A stretch of DNA of 64,000 nucleotides from an uncultured Prevotellaceae bacterium (GTDB lineage Bacteria; Bacteroidota; Bacteroidia; Bacteroidales; Bacteroidaceae): assembly GCA_900316445.1 (NCBI GenBank), contig ONCZ01000014.1:1-64000 (forward strand), written 5' to 3'. The position numbers and the translations under genes are program-made. Positions 34,482 to 43,858 of this stretch are shown piece after piece (within the stretch, counting starts at the first letter, position 1; each line of letters begins with the position of its first letter). Below the pieces are notes generated by a model that saw only the letters and a list, made by a program, of their open reading frames with translations, did no database searches and was not told where the DNA came from.

Positions 34482-36065
34482 ATGTCAACGATAGACCAGA
34501 ATCGGCAAAAAGAAGTACTCCGGAACAGGGGGATCTGTGTGGTGATTCCGACGTATAACAACGGCGGAACCATCGGCCGGGTGGTGGAGGAGACGCTGGC
34601 GGAATGCGACGATGTGATCGTGGTGAACGACGGCAGTACGGACGCGACGGCCAGTATCCTCAGTGGTTTCAAAGGCATCACATTGGTGACACTCACGAAG
34701 AACAGCGGTAAGGGTGCGGCGCTGAAGGCCGGTTTCCGCAAGGCGATGGAGATGGGGTTCGCCTATGCCATCACACTCGACGGCGACGGACAGCACTATC
34801 CGAAGGAGATCAGCCAGTTCCTTCAGGCCAACCGCGAGCATCCCTGGTCGCTGATCGTGGGCAGCAGACAATCTCACAATGGGGACGGTCCCCATTGTGA
34901 GAATCGCCTGGAAGGTCAGCCGGAGGGCAGCCGGTTTGCGAATCAGTTCTCGAACTTCTGGTTCTGGGTGCAGACGGGCAGGAAGCTTTCAGACACGCAG
35001 ACGGGCTATAGGCTCTATCCACTGAAACGGCTCCACGGCCTCAGTCTGCTGACCTCGCGCTATGAGGCGGAGCTGGAGCTGCTGGTTTTCGCCTCGTGGC
35101 ACGGCGTGGAACTGGTCGAGATCCCCGTCGACGTGTATTATCCGCCGAAGGAGGAGCGTGTGAGTCATTTTCGTCCGGGCAAGGACTTCGCGAGGATATC
35201 GGTACTGAATACGGTGCTGTGTTTCCTCGCCGTGGTCTATGGCCTGCCGCTGAGACTCTGGCGGTGGGTGATGAAATACGTGAGGACGGTGTATGCGCTG
35301 CTGTTTTTCCTGTTCTTTATGTTCGTGGTGATCAAACCGGCAGTGTGGGTGATATTAAAGGTGAAAAGGTGGAAAGGTGAAAAGGAGCCAGAAAACAGGT
35401 GGCTGCATAAGCTGATCTACAGGGCTTCGCGGTTTGTGATGCTGACACACGGCATCCCTGGCGTGAAGTTCTCGTATGGAGTCAGGAGACAGGAGTCAGG
35501 AGACAGGAGTCAGGAGACAGGAGTCAGCTCGCTCTTCGATCGTCCACGGGTAGTCATCTGTAACCACCAGTCGCATCTCGACCTGTTCTGTCAGCTGATC
35601 TTTACGCCCGATATCATCTTCTTGACCAACGACTGGGTATGGAACAATCCGTCGTACGGCCTGTTGATCCGCCATGCGGAGTATTATCCGGTGCGGGAGG
35701 GCCTGGAAGAGCTGTTGCCGAAGCTGCGGTCGTTGGTGGAGCGGGGCTATTCGATAGCCGTCTATCCGGAGGGCACGCGCTCGAAGGACTGTCAGATCGG
35801 ACGGTTCCATCAGGGGGCGTTCTGGCTGGCGGAGCAGTTGGGTGTTGACATCCTGCCTATGTGTCTCTACGGCCCTGGGAAGATTTTGAAGAAGAAGACA
35901 TACACCCTGCAGAAGGGGCCTGTGAGGATTGAGGTGGACGAGCCTGTGAGCCTTGAGGAACTCCGTGCCATGGGTGACCATATGGCGCAGGCAAAGGAAA
36001 TGCGCAGGCGCTATAAAGAGAGATACGAGGCATTAGCCAATAGAATAGAAGGAGAGAAGGAGTAA
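34482..36065 (+). CDS. GT2 glycosyltransferase fused to a PlsC-type acyltransferase
   Basis: The N-terminal half is a dolichol-phosphate-mannose-like GT2: ICVVIPTYNNGGTIG, VVNDGSTDATASIL, GKGAALKAGFRKAMEMG and ITLDGDGQHYP. A hydrophobic segment lies near residues 250-290. The C-terminal half is an LPLAT domain with the catalytic NHQSHLDLF near 362 and VYPEGTRSKD. GT2-LPLAT fusions occur in aryl polyene and related lipid clusters. Three in-frame repeat insertions are visible: a perfect palindrome (residues 131-141, SHNGDGPHCE), KRWKGEKEPE near 295-305, and RQESGDRSQETG near 335-347. The start at 34482 is preferred because the promoter lies just before it. The stop is in a GGAGTAAGGAG repeat. 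Confidence 0.85.
   Translation: MSTIDQNRQKEVLRNRGICVVIPTYNNGGTIGRVVEETLAECDDVIVVNDGSTDATASILSGFKGITLVTLTKNSGKGAALKAGFRKAMEMGFAYAITLDGDGQHYPKEISQFLQANREHPWSLIVGSRQSHNGDGPHCENRLEGQPEGSRFANQFSNFWFWVQTGRKLSDTQTGYRLYPLKRLHGLSLLTSRYEAELELLVFASWHGVELVEIPVDVYYPPKEERVSHFRPGKDFARISVLNTVLCFLAVVYGLPLRLWRWVMKYVRTVYALLFFLFFMFVVIKPAVWVILKVKRWKGEKEPENRWLHKLIYRASRFVMLTHGIPGVKFSYGVRRQESGDRSQETGVSSLFDRPRVVICNHQSHLDLFCQLIFTPDIIFLTNDWVWNNPSYGLLIRHAEYYPVREGLEELLPKLRSLVERGYSIAVYPEGTRSKDCQIGRFHQGAFWLAEQLGVDILPMCLYGPGKILKKKTYTLQKGPVRIEVDEPVSLEELRAMGDHMAQAKEMRRRYKERYEALANRIEGEKE
34872..34902. repeat. Perfect TCTCACAATGGGGAC palindrome inside the GT2-acyltransferase gene
   Basis: Two perfect 15-bp arms around one central base. 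It is nearly identical to the palindrome at 5586-5614 and is kept in frame in the GT2 domain. Confidence 0.85.
35480..35527. repeat. GAGTCAGGAGACAG tandem repeat inside the GT2-acyltransferase gene
   Basis: About 3.4 copies of a 14-bp unit, in frame just before the acyltransferase domain. A related 7-bp unit (GAGTCAG) is at 38461-38502 in another gene. Confidence 0.8.
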
Positions 36066-36085
36066 GGAGAAAAGGAGTAGGTACA

Positions 36086-37642
36086 ATGAAGAAAGTGGTG
36101 ATAGTCGGTAGTGGGCTTGGAGGCTTGTCGTGCGGAGTGATTCTGGCGCGTAAGGGCTTCGACGTGACCGTTCTGGAACAGGGGGCACAGGTGGGCGGAT
36201 GCCTGCAGTGCTTCACCCGCAGAGGTGGAAAGTTCGAGACGGGCATGCACTTCATCGGCAGTGCCAGTGAGGGGCAGACGCTCGACCGTCTGTTGTCGTT
36301 CCTCGAGGTCAGACAAGACATCACCCTGTCGCAGCTCGATCCGACGGGCTATGACATCGTGTCGCTCTGCGGCCAGCACTTCCGTTTCGCCAACGGCCGT
36401 GAGGCTTTCATCGACCAGATGAGTGGTTACTTCCCCCAGCAGCACGACGCCCTCGAGAGGTATTTCGACCTGGTGGACAAGGTGGCCAGTGCCTCGTCGA
36501 TGCACTCGCTGAATCATGTGGAGACGGACGCGGCGGTGAACCTTGAATTCCAGATGCGCACCATCAACGAGGTGATCGACTCGACCATCAGCGACCCGTT
36601 GTTGGCGAAGGTGCTCGTGGGTAACCTGCCGCTCTATGCGGCGGAGAAGGACAAGACACCCTTCGCCACGCATGCGTTCATTATGGACTTCTACAACCAG
36701 AGTGCCTATCGTATCGTGGGTGGGAGCGACCAGGTGGCAGCCTCGCTCGTGAAAACCATCAGTCGCTATGGTGGACGGGTGCTGACAAGGAGCAAGGCGA
36801 CGAAAATCGTGTGTGATGAGAGTCATGCGGTTGGGGTGGAGTTTGAAGATACGGAGGTATGGGGGCGCGGGGGCGCGAAGGTGCGAGATATGTCTGCTGC
36901 AGAAGTATCCTCGTACCCCCGTACCCCCGTGCCCCCGTACCTCCGATACTTGGAAGCGGATATTGTGATATCTGATGCGCATCCGATGCGGACATTGGAA
37001 CTGCTCGACACGAACCTGATACGTCCAGCCTTCAGGAAACGCATCAACGCCATTCCGCAGACCGTAGGCGGATTCTCCGTGTATCTGCATTTCAAGGAGA
37101 ATACCGTGCCCTATCTGAACTCGAATTTCTACGGCTATCTGCAGGACTCGCCTTGGGGCTGTGAGCATTACGATGATGCCTCCTGGCCGAAGGGTTATCT
37201 CTATATGCACCTCTGTTATGAGCCGCAGCCTCAGTTTGCCAAGACGGGCGTGATACTCTCGTATATGCAGATGGCGGATGTGGAGCGATGGAAAGGTACG
37301 AGCGTGGGCCGTCGTGGCGAGGACTACGAGGCCTTCAAACACGAGAAAGCGGAACGGCTGTTGGCGGCACTGGAACAGGAGTTCCCTGGGTTGCGCAGTA
37401 ACATCGCTGACTATTACACCTCGACGCCTTTGACCTATCAGGACTATACAGGTACGGAGGGTGGTTCGATGTACGGCATTGCGAAGGATGTGTCGTTGGG
37501 TGCTGCCTGCAGGGTGCCCCATCGCACGAGGGTGCCTAATGTGTTGCAGACGGGACAGAACATCAATTCGCATGGCATCTTAGGGGTGCTGGTGGGGACG
37601 ATCGTGACGTGTACGGAAATCGTAGGGCCGCTGGGGATTTAA
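36086..37642 (+). CDS. CrtI/CrtISO-like FAD-dependent oxidoreductase
   Basis: A 518-residue protein of the phytoene desaturase, carotenoid isomerase and retinol saturase family. The FAD dinucleotide motif is VVIVGSGLGGLSCGVILARK at residues 3-22, followed by a VLEQGAQVGG acidic site. The C-terminal FAD motif region has NVLQTGQNINSHGILGVLVG. Such enzymes oxidise, reduce or isomerise polyene or isoprenoid chains. Residues about 253-289 (between ...FEDTE and LEADIVIS) are an in-frame insertion made of GGGGGTACGGGGGC-like repeats. A close paralogue follows. Confidence 0.85.
   Translation: MKKVVIVGSGLGGLSCGVILARKGFDVTVLEQGAQVGGCLQCFTRRGGKFETGMHFIGSASEGQTLDRLLSFLEVRQDITLSQLDPTGYDIVSLCGQHFRFANGREAFIDQMSGYFPQQHDALERYFDLVDKVASASSMHSLNHVETDAAVNLEFQMRTINEVIDSTISDPLLAKVLVGNLPLYAAEKDKTPFATHAFIMDFYNQSAYRIVGGSDQVAASLVKTISRYGGRVLTRSKATKIVCDESHAVGVEFEDTEVWGRGGAKVRDMSAAEVSSYPRTPVPPYLRYLEADIVISDAHPMRTLELLDTNLIRPAFRKRINAIPQTVGGFSVYLHFKENTVPYLNSNFYGYLQDSPWGCEHYDDASWPKGYLYMHLCYEPQPQFAKTGVILSYMQMADVERWKGTSVGRRGEDYEAFKHEKAERLLAALEQEFPGLRSNIADYYTSTPLTYQDYTGTEGGSMYGIAKDVSLGAACRVPHRTRVPNVLQTGQNINSHGILGVLVGTIVTCTEIVGPLGI
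36856..36952. repeat. GGGGGCGCGGGGGCGCG / CCCCCGTACCCCCGTG inverted repeat inside the first FAD oxidoreductase
   Basis: G-rich units near 36859-36886 and C-rich units near 36914-36948 form a large imperfect inverted repeat. It is read in frame. Confidence 0.75.
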
Positions 37643-37723
37643 AGGAGTAAGGAGAGAAGGAGTAAGGAGAGAAGGAGTAAGGAGAGAAGGAGTAAGGAGT
37701 AATCATAAAGTTCAAAGTTCAAA

Positions 37724-37725
<2 letters not shown>
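37642..37725. repeat. AAGGAGTAAGGAGAG and GTTCAAAG repeats between the two FAD oxidoreductases
   Basis: Four copies of a 15-bp AAGGAGTAAGGAGAG-type unit (37642-37700), then two GTTCAAAG units that run into the GTG start of the next gene. Confidence 0.8.
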
Positions 37726-39241
<1,516 letters not shown>

Positions 39242-39242
39242 G

Positions 39243-39285
39243 AGTTTATAAGTTTATAGTTTATAAGTTTATAGTTTATAGATGA
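39243..39285. repeat. GTTTATAAGTTTATA repeat that ends in a start codon
   Basis: About four GTTTATA units between the second FAD oxidoreductase and the hydrolase. The final TTTATAGATGAT contains the ATG of the hydrolase. The same final stretch occurs at 19778-19790. Confidence 0.75.
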
Positions 39286-40139
39286 TTACATATAGAAAAA
39301 TAATACTATCATTCACCTTTTCACTTTTTCACCTTCTCACCTTTGCTGAGACTGGTCAGACGGTGAATATCTGGGAAGGGATGGATGTGAGTATGAATGT
39401 GGAGATGACGCCCTACCTCGTGCCAGGTACGGAGAACAAAGCCGTGGTGGTGTGCCCTGGGGGTAGCTACTTCTGGCATGATATGGAGACAGAAGGTCAC
39501 ATGGTGGCGCGATGGCTGCAACAGAACGGCATCTCGGCCTTTGTGCTGCGCTATCGTACGGCCTACACGCCTGCCTTCATCACAAGGTTTCGTTTCCTCT
39601 TTCGTGGCAACCGCTATCCTGATCCTCAGGACGACCTCCGTCAGGCGTTGACCTATGTGCGCAAGCATGCCAAGGAGTATGGTGTCGATGCTCATCGTGT
39701 TGGGGCCATGGGCTTCTCGGCTGGCGGTCATTTGGTGATGTCGGCAGCAGAGTGGTTCCGTCCTCAGGAGCGTCCGGACTTTGTGGTGCCCGTCTATCCT
39801 GTGGTGACGATGACGAAGAACTGTGTCCACAAACGTTCGAGACGTGCGTTGCTGGGTGAGAGCAAGGTGAAGGACGCAAGGCTTCGCGACAGCCTGTCGT
39901 TGGAGCAGCATGTGCCTGCCGACTGTCCGCCCGTGTTCTTAGTGAACTGTAAGGATGATCCCGTGGTGGACTATCGCAACTCTGTGCTCCTCGATTCTGC
40001 CCTGCAGGCGCGCCACATACCTCATGTGTACCTGCAGTATCAGACGGGCGGTCATGGCTTTGGCGCCTCTGAGAAAAAGGGTTCGCCTGAGTGCCGTCAG
40101 TGGAAACAGGCCTTCCTCGCCTGGGTAAAAGAATTGTAG
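39282..40139 (+). CDS. Secreted alpha/beta hydrolase (esterase-like)
   Basis: A 285-residue alpha/beta hydrolase. The oxyanion region is VVVCPGGSYFWHD and the nucleophile elbow is GFSAGGHL with Ser near residue 145. A late VNCKDDPVVDYRNS holds the acid, and a GGHGFG the histidine. This fits acetyl-esterase or xylan-esterase relatives (BD-FAE-like). A likely signal peptide (residues 1-23, IILSFTFSLFHLLTFAE) is encoded largely by a TTCACCTTTTCACTTTT repeat. In this cluster it may deacylate or release a lipid product, but a role on plant polysaccharide is equally possible. Confidence 0.82.
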   Translation: MITYRKIILSFTFSLFHLLTFAETGQTVNIWEGMDVSMNVEMTPYLVPGTENKAVVVCPGGSYFWHDMETEGHMVARWLQQNGISAFVLRYRTAYTPAFITRFRFLFRGNRYPDPQDDLRQALTYVRKHAKEYGVDAHRVGAMGFSAGGHLVMSAAEWFRPQERPDFVVPVYPVVTMTKNCVHKRSRRALLGESKVKDARLRDSLSLEQHVPADCPPVFLVNCKDDPVVDYRNSVLLDSALQARHIPHVYLQYQTGGHGFGASEKKGSPECRQWKQAFLAWVKEL

Positions 40140-40201
40140 AAAATTCGTGAAATTCGTTGTTTAAAAAAATAAATCGTAAATCGTAAATATGTAAATCGTA
40201 A

Positions 40202-41320
40202 ATGAATAACTTCGATGATATTCGGCCGTATAACGCGGAGGAGTTTCCTGAGGCGATGAAGCGTATCGCAGCGAGCACCTCGTTCCCGCTGTTGGCATCG
40301 TATGTCTATCCTGGCGAGCCGATCGAAGAGGTGCGCCAGCGCATAGCCAACTATCAGAATGTGCACGACTTCCAGACGCAGACGATGGCTCGTGTGAATG
40401 AGCGCGTGATTGAAGAGAGCATCAGTGAGTTCACGTGTGACGGCATCGAACGCCTGAGCCCCGACAAGAACTACCTTTACGTCAGCAACCATCGCGACAT
40501 CATGCTCGACTCGAGCCTGTTGCAGTATTACTTCGTGACGCAGGGCTTCGACACGACGGAGATCACCTTTGGGGCGAACCTTATGTCGAGTCAGCTGGTC
40601 ATCGACATCGGCAAGTGCAATAAGATGTTCAAGGTGGAGCGCCCTGGTGGCAGCATCAAGGACTTCTATCGCAGTTCGCTCCATCTGTCGGAGTATATCC
40701 GCCACGCCATTCTGGAGAAGCACCAGAGCGTGTGGATCGCCCAGCGCAACGGACGAACGAAGGACGGTGTGGACGCTACGGACCAAGGCATCATCAAGAT
40801 GTTCTGTATGAGTAGGACGGACGATAAGATCCAGGCTTTGAGTGAACTGAACATCGTACCTGTGGCCGTGAGTTATGAGTGGGAGTCGTGCGACATCCTC
40901 AAGGCGCTGGAACTCTATCAGTCGCAGTTCTCCAAATATATTAAGAAGCCTGGTGAAGACCTGAATAGCATCCTCACAGGACTGTTGCAGCAGAAGGGTA
41001 GGGTACACTTCGAACTCTGTGAGCCTATCGCGGAGGATGAGCTGATGCAGTATGATGACCTGACGAACAATGAGTACCACAAGGCTGTGGCACAGCTCAT
41101 CGACAGTCGTATCATCGCAGGCTACCGTCTCTGGCCCAACAACTACATCGCCCACGACATCCGTTATGGCAGCAAGGCCTTCCGTGGCTTCTATACGTCG
41201 GAAGAGCGTGAGGCCTTCGAGTACAGACTGGCCAAGCTGGAGAAGTACGACGACTGCGACCTCGACCAGCTGAAGGATATCTTCCTGGGCATTTATTCTA
41301 ATCCCGTAGAGAGGAAATGA
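40202..41320 (+). CDS. 1-acylglycerol-3-phosphate acyltransferase-like (PlsC) protein
   Basis: A 372-residue acyltransferase. The catalytic motif is SNHRDIMLDSSLLQ near residue 98 (HxxxxD), followed by IWIAQRNGRTKDG-like substrate-binding context (seen as SVWIAQRNGRTKDGVDATD). The protein is longer than PlsC and has no strong signal peptide, like the large LPLAT proteins of Bacteroidota lipid clusters. Its stop overlaps the MMPL start by four bases. CGTAAAT-type repeats precede the ATG. Confidence 0.8.
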   Translation: MNNFDDIRPYNAEEFPEAMKRIAASTSFPLLASYVYPGEPIEEVRQRIANYQNVHDFQTQTMARVNERVIEESISEFTCDGIERLSPDKNYLYVSNHRDIMLDSSLLQYYFVTQGFDTTEITFGANLMSSQLVIDIGKCNKMFKVERPGGSIKDFYRSSLHLSEYIRHAILEKHQSVWIAQRNGRTKDGVDATDQGIIKMFCMSRTDDKIQALSELNIVPVAVSYEWESCDILKALELYQSQFSKYIKKPGEDLNSILTGLLQQKGRVHFELCEPIAEDELMQYDDLTNNEYHKAVAQLIDSRIIAGYRLWPNNYIAHDIRYGSKAFRGFYTSEEREAFEYRLAKLEKYDDCDLDQLKDIFLGIYSNPVERK

Positions 41321-43617
41321 TAAGCCTGGCGTTGAGGATCTATGACTGGATGAGCGGCCACCGCTGGTGGTGTCTGGCATCGTTGGCGGTGGTGACACTG
41401 CTGATGGTGCTGTCTGTGACACGCCTCTCATATAGGGAGGACATCCGTGACTTCCTGCCCCTCGACGAAAAGGAGCGCGAAGCCCTCAACGATTACGACC
41501 GTCAGGCGCAGACCAGTCTTATCGTCGCCATCATCGAACAACGCGACAGCACCGTTGATGATCCTGATCTGCTTGTGGAGGGTGTGGAGACTTTCCTTGA
41601 CGCCATCGACGGACTGGAGGGTGTGACCGTACAGACGGACTTCTCGCAGATGGAGGAACAACAGGAGGAGGCATATCGTCAGTTGCCTTACCTGTTGGAG
41701 GCTGCGGACTATCAAAGGATGGACAGTCTGTTACAGCAACCAGACTTCATAGCCTCGCGATTGCAGGAAGCCAAGGAACGGCTGTTGATGCCGATGGGTA
41801 TGGGGAGTATGATGGAAAATGACATCACTCACGATCCCTTAGGTCTCTTCTCGCCTGTGGTGTCGTTGATGCGAGATACGGCTATGTTGTCGCGATTTGA
41901 TATCTACGACGATTGTCTGCTCACGGCAGACCATCGTCGTGCTCTCGTGCTCTTAAACTCCCCCTATGGCGGCAGCGAGACCGCCTCTAACGAACGCCTT
42001 TTGGATCTTCTGAATACCAAGGCCGACAGTGTCTCCCGTCTCCTGACTCCTTCTCTCCTTACTCCTTCTCTCCTTACTCCTTCTCTCCTTACTCCTTTAA
42101 CTATCCGCTTCTGCGGCGCCCCTGTCATCGCCGTCACCAATGCCTCGCAGATCAAGACAGACTCTTTACTCTCTGTCTGTATCGCGGCGGTGCTGATTTT
42201 ACTGTTGCTCTGGTTCTTCCTGCGTAGTCTGAGGCATATCCTGTTGATTGCGCTGACGATAGGATGGGGGTGGGTCTTTGCCATCGCCTGTCTGTCGTGG
42301 GTACATCAGGAGGTGTCTGTCATCGTCATCGGCATCTCCTCGATCATCGTGGGCATCGCCGTCAACTACCCCCTGCACCTCATCGCCCATCTTGGGCATA
42401 CTTCTGACGTCCGTCAGGCCCTTCAGGAAATCGTCAAACCCCTCGTCGTTGGCAACATCACCACCGTTGGTGCCTTCCTCGCCCTCGTTCCCCTTCGTGC
42501 TGCCGCCCTGCGCGACCTCGGCCTCTTCAGTTCCTTCCTCCTCATCGGCACGATCCTTTTCACGCTCATCTGGCTCCCGCAGCTTTTACGGTTTACAGTT
42601 TACGGTTTACAGTTTACAGATGATTTGCAGGCAAGCCACTCGAATCCTACAAGGTATTCATCTATAAACTATAAACTATCATCTATAAACACAAAACTCT
42701 GGCTCATCGGAGCCTTGGCTATCCTCACGGCCTTCTTCGGCTATCACAGCCTTCATACCGCTTTCGATGCCGATCTCACCCATATCAACTATATGACGCC
42801 TGTCCAGCGTTCCGATATGGCTCTCCTGCAACAGCTGATGCCTACTGACTCCCAGCGCCAGCAGGAACTCAACCGTCGTATCCCCACTACGCCAGAGACC
42901 CAACAGGCGCGCCTTCACCTTTGGCAGTCGTGGACATCCTCCCATCGTGACCAACTCTCCCTCTCCCTTCGTGATGAGGCCACTCGCGCTGGTTTCACCC
43001 CCGACTCCTTCGATCCCTTCTTCTCCCTCCTTTCTCCCTCTCCTGAAGGGCTTGCCAGCTTATCATCTATAAACTATAAACTGTCAACTATAAACAAAAG
43101 TTCCTCTCTCTTCTCCTCCATCGCCTCTCATCTCTCCGACGACTTCAACTACATCGGCTGGGCGTGTGCCTGCATCGTGTTCTTCTTCCTCTGGGCTTCG
43201 TTCCGCAGTCTGCCGTTGGCATTATTATCGTTCCTGCCCATGGCTGTCAGTTGGTTGTGGATACTGGGTATCATGGCGCTGTTGGGCATTCAGTTCAATA
43301 TCATCAACATTATCCTGAGCACCTTCATCTTTGGTCAGGGCGACGACTATACCATCTTCATGACAGAGGGTACGGTCTATGAGTACAAGCACCATCGTCC
43401 CATGCTTGCCTCCTATCGCAGGGCGATCATGCTCTCTGCACTCATCATGTTCATTGGCATCGGCTCCCTCATCATTGCCCGTCATCCAGCCCTTCACTCC
43501 CTTGCTGAGGTCACCATCGTGGGCATGTTCTCCGTAGTCCTCATGGCCTTCGTCATTCCCCCTCTTGCCTTCCGCCTCTGGCTCCGCTTCTCTAAAAAAT
43601 CCGTTAAATCCGTATAA
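41317..43617 (+). CDS. MMPL / RND-type lipid exporter
   Basis: A 766-residue membrane protein with about 12 helices in two halves, each with a large periplasmic loop. Examples are SVIVIGISSIIVGIAVNYPLH in half one and LSTFIFGQGDDYTIFMTEG in half two. It belongs to the exporter group found with aryl polyene and other lipid clusters. Three in-frame repeat insertions occur: a 15-bp unit repeated as LLTPS (residues about 242-260), YGLQFTDDLQASHS to SSINYKLSSINTK (about 428-455), and SSINYKLSTINK (about 583-594). They fall in loops between predicted helices. Confidence 0.83.
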   Translation: MISLALRIYDWMSGHRWWCLASLAVVTLLMVLSVTRLSYREDIRDFLPLDEKEREALNDYDRQAQTSLIVAIIEQRDSTVDDPDLLVEGVETFLDAIDGLEGVTVQTDFSQMEEQQEEAYRQLPYLLEAADYQRMDSLLQQPDFIASRLQEAKERLLMPMGMGSMMENDITHDPLGLFSPVVSLMRDTAMLSRFDIYDDCLLTADHRRALVLLNSPYGGSETASNERLLDLLNTKADSVSRLLTPSLLTPSLLTPSLLTPLTIRFCGAPVIAVTNASQIKTDSLLSVCIAAVLILLLLWFFLRSLRHILLIALTIGWGWVFAIACLSWVHQEVSVIVIGISSIIVGIAVNYPLHLIAHLGHTSDVRQALQEIVKPLVVGNITTVGAFLALVPLRAAALRDLGLFSSFLLIGTILFTLIWLPQLLRFTVYGLQFTDDLQASHSNPTRYSSINYKLSSINTKLWLIGALAILTAFFGYHSLHTAFDADLTHINYMTPVQRSDMALLQQLMPTDSQRQQELNRRIPTTPETQQARLHLWQSWTSSHRDQLSLSLRDEATRAGFTPDSFDPFFSLLSPSPEGLASLSSINYKLSTINKSSSLFSSIASHLSDDFNYIGWACACIVFFFLWASFRSLPLALLSFLPMAVSWLWILGIMALLGIQFNIINIILSTFIFGQGDDYTIFMTEGTVYEYKHHRPMLASYRRAIMLSALIMFIGIGSLIIARHPALHSLAEVTIVGMFSVVLMAFVIPPLAFRLWLRFSKKSVKSV
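42037..42098. repeat. 15-bp CTCTCCTTACTCCTT tandem repeat inside the MMPL gene
   Basis: About four copies, read as repeating LLTPS. A unit of 15 bp keeps the frame when copies are gained or lost. The same unit is intergenic at 37642-37700, on the opposite strand. Confidence 0.85.
42585..42692. repeat. GTTTACAGTTTACG / AACTATAAACTATC repeats inside the MMPL gene
   Basis: Left units near 42590-42615 (GGTTTACAGTTTACGG) and right units near 42660-42692 (TATAAACTATAAACTATC) have inverted character. A third related block lies at 43066-43098. Confidence 0.75.
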
Positions 43618-43642
43618 TCCGTTGTTTAAAAATTTCATCGTC

Positions 43643-43858
43643 ATGAAAGAAGATATTCGTAAAATGTTGGAAGATGTATTGCCGCTTGTCAACTTCGACA
43701 GCGACTTCCTGTTCAGTGAGCTCGACTCTCTTGGTGTCACGACCATCCTCATGACCCTTTCCGATGCCTATGGCATCACCCTTGACGCCACTGACGCCAC
43801 TCCCCGCAATCTCCGTACCCTCGACAGTCTCGTCGCCCTCGTCCAGTCCAAACTATGA
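43643..43858 (+). CDS. Acyl carrier protein-like
   Basis: A 71-residue ACP. The phosphopantetheine site is SELDSLGVTT with Ser29, in place of the more common DSLD. The first helix is MKEDIRKMLEDVLPLV. It would carry an acyl or aryl starter as a thioester for the neighbouring AMP-ligase and acyltransferases. ATG 43643 is chosen; a longer in-frame start at 43565 lies inside the MMPL gene. It overlaps the ligase start by four bases. Confidence 0.85.
   Translation: MKEDIRKMLEDVLPLVNFDSDFLFSELDSLGVTTILMTLSDAYGITLDATDATPRNLRTLDSLVALVQSKL

Noticed and set aside
36011-37573. Long open frame on the minus strand opposite the first FAD oxidoreductase
   Set aside because: It is a shadow of a clear FAD enzyme on the plus strand. 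It has low-complexity His/Arg-rich content and no family resemblance.
40097-41431. 444-codon open frame on the minus strand opposite the acyltransferase gene
   Set aside because: The plus-strand frame has the PlsC catalytic motif and fits the operon spacing. The minus frame shows no motif.
42037-42098. Tandem repeat considered as a CRISPR array
   Set aside because: Units are 15 bp with no spacers and are translated in frame as LLTPS within the MMPL protein. No cas genes are present.
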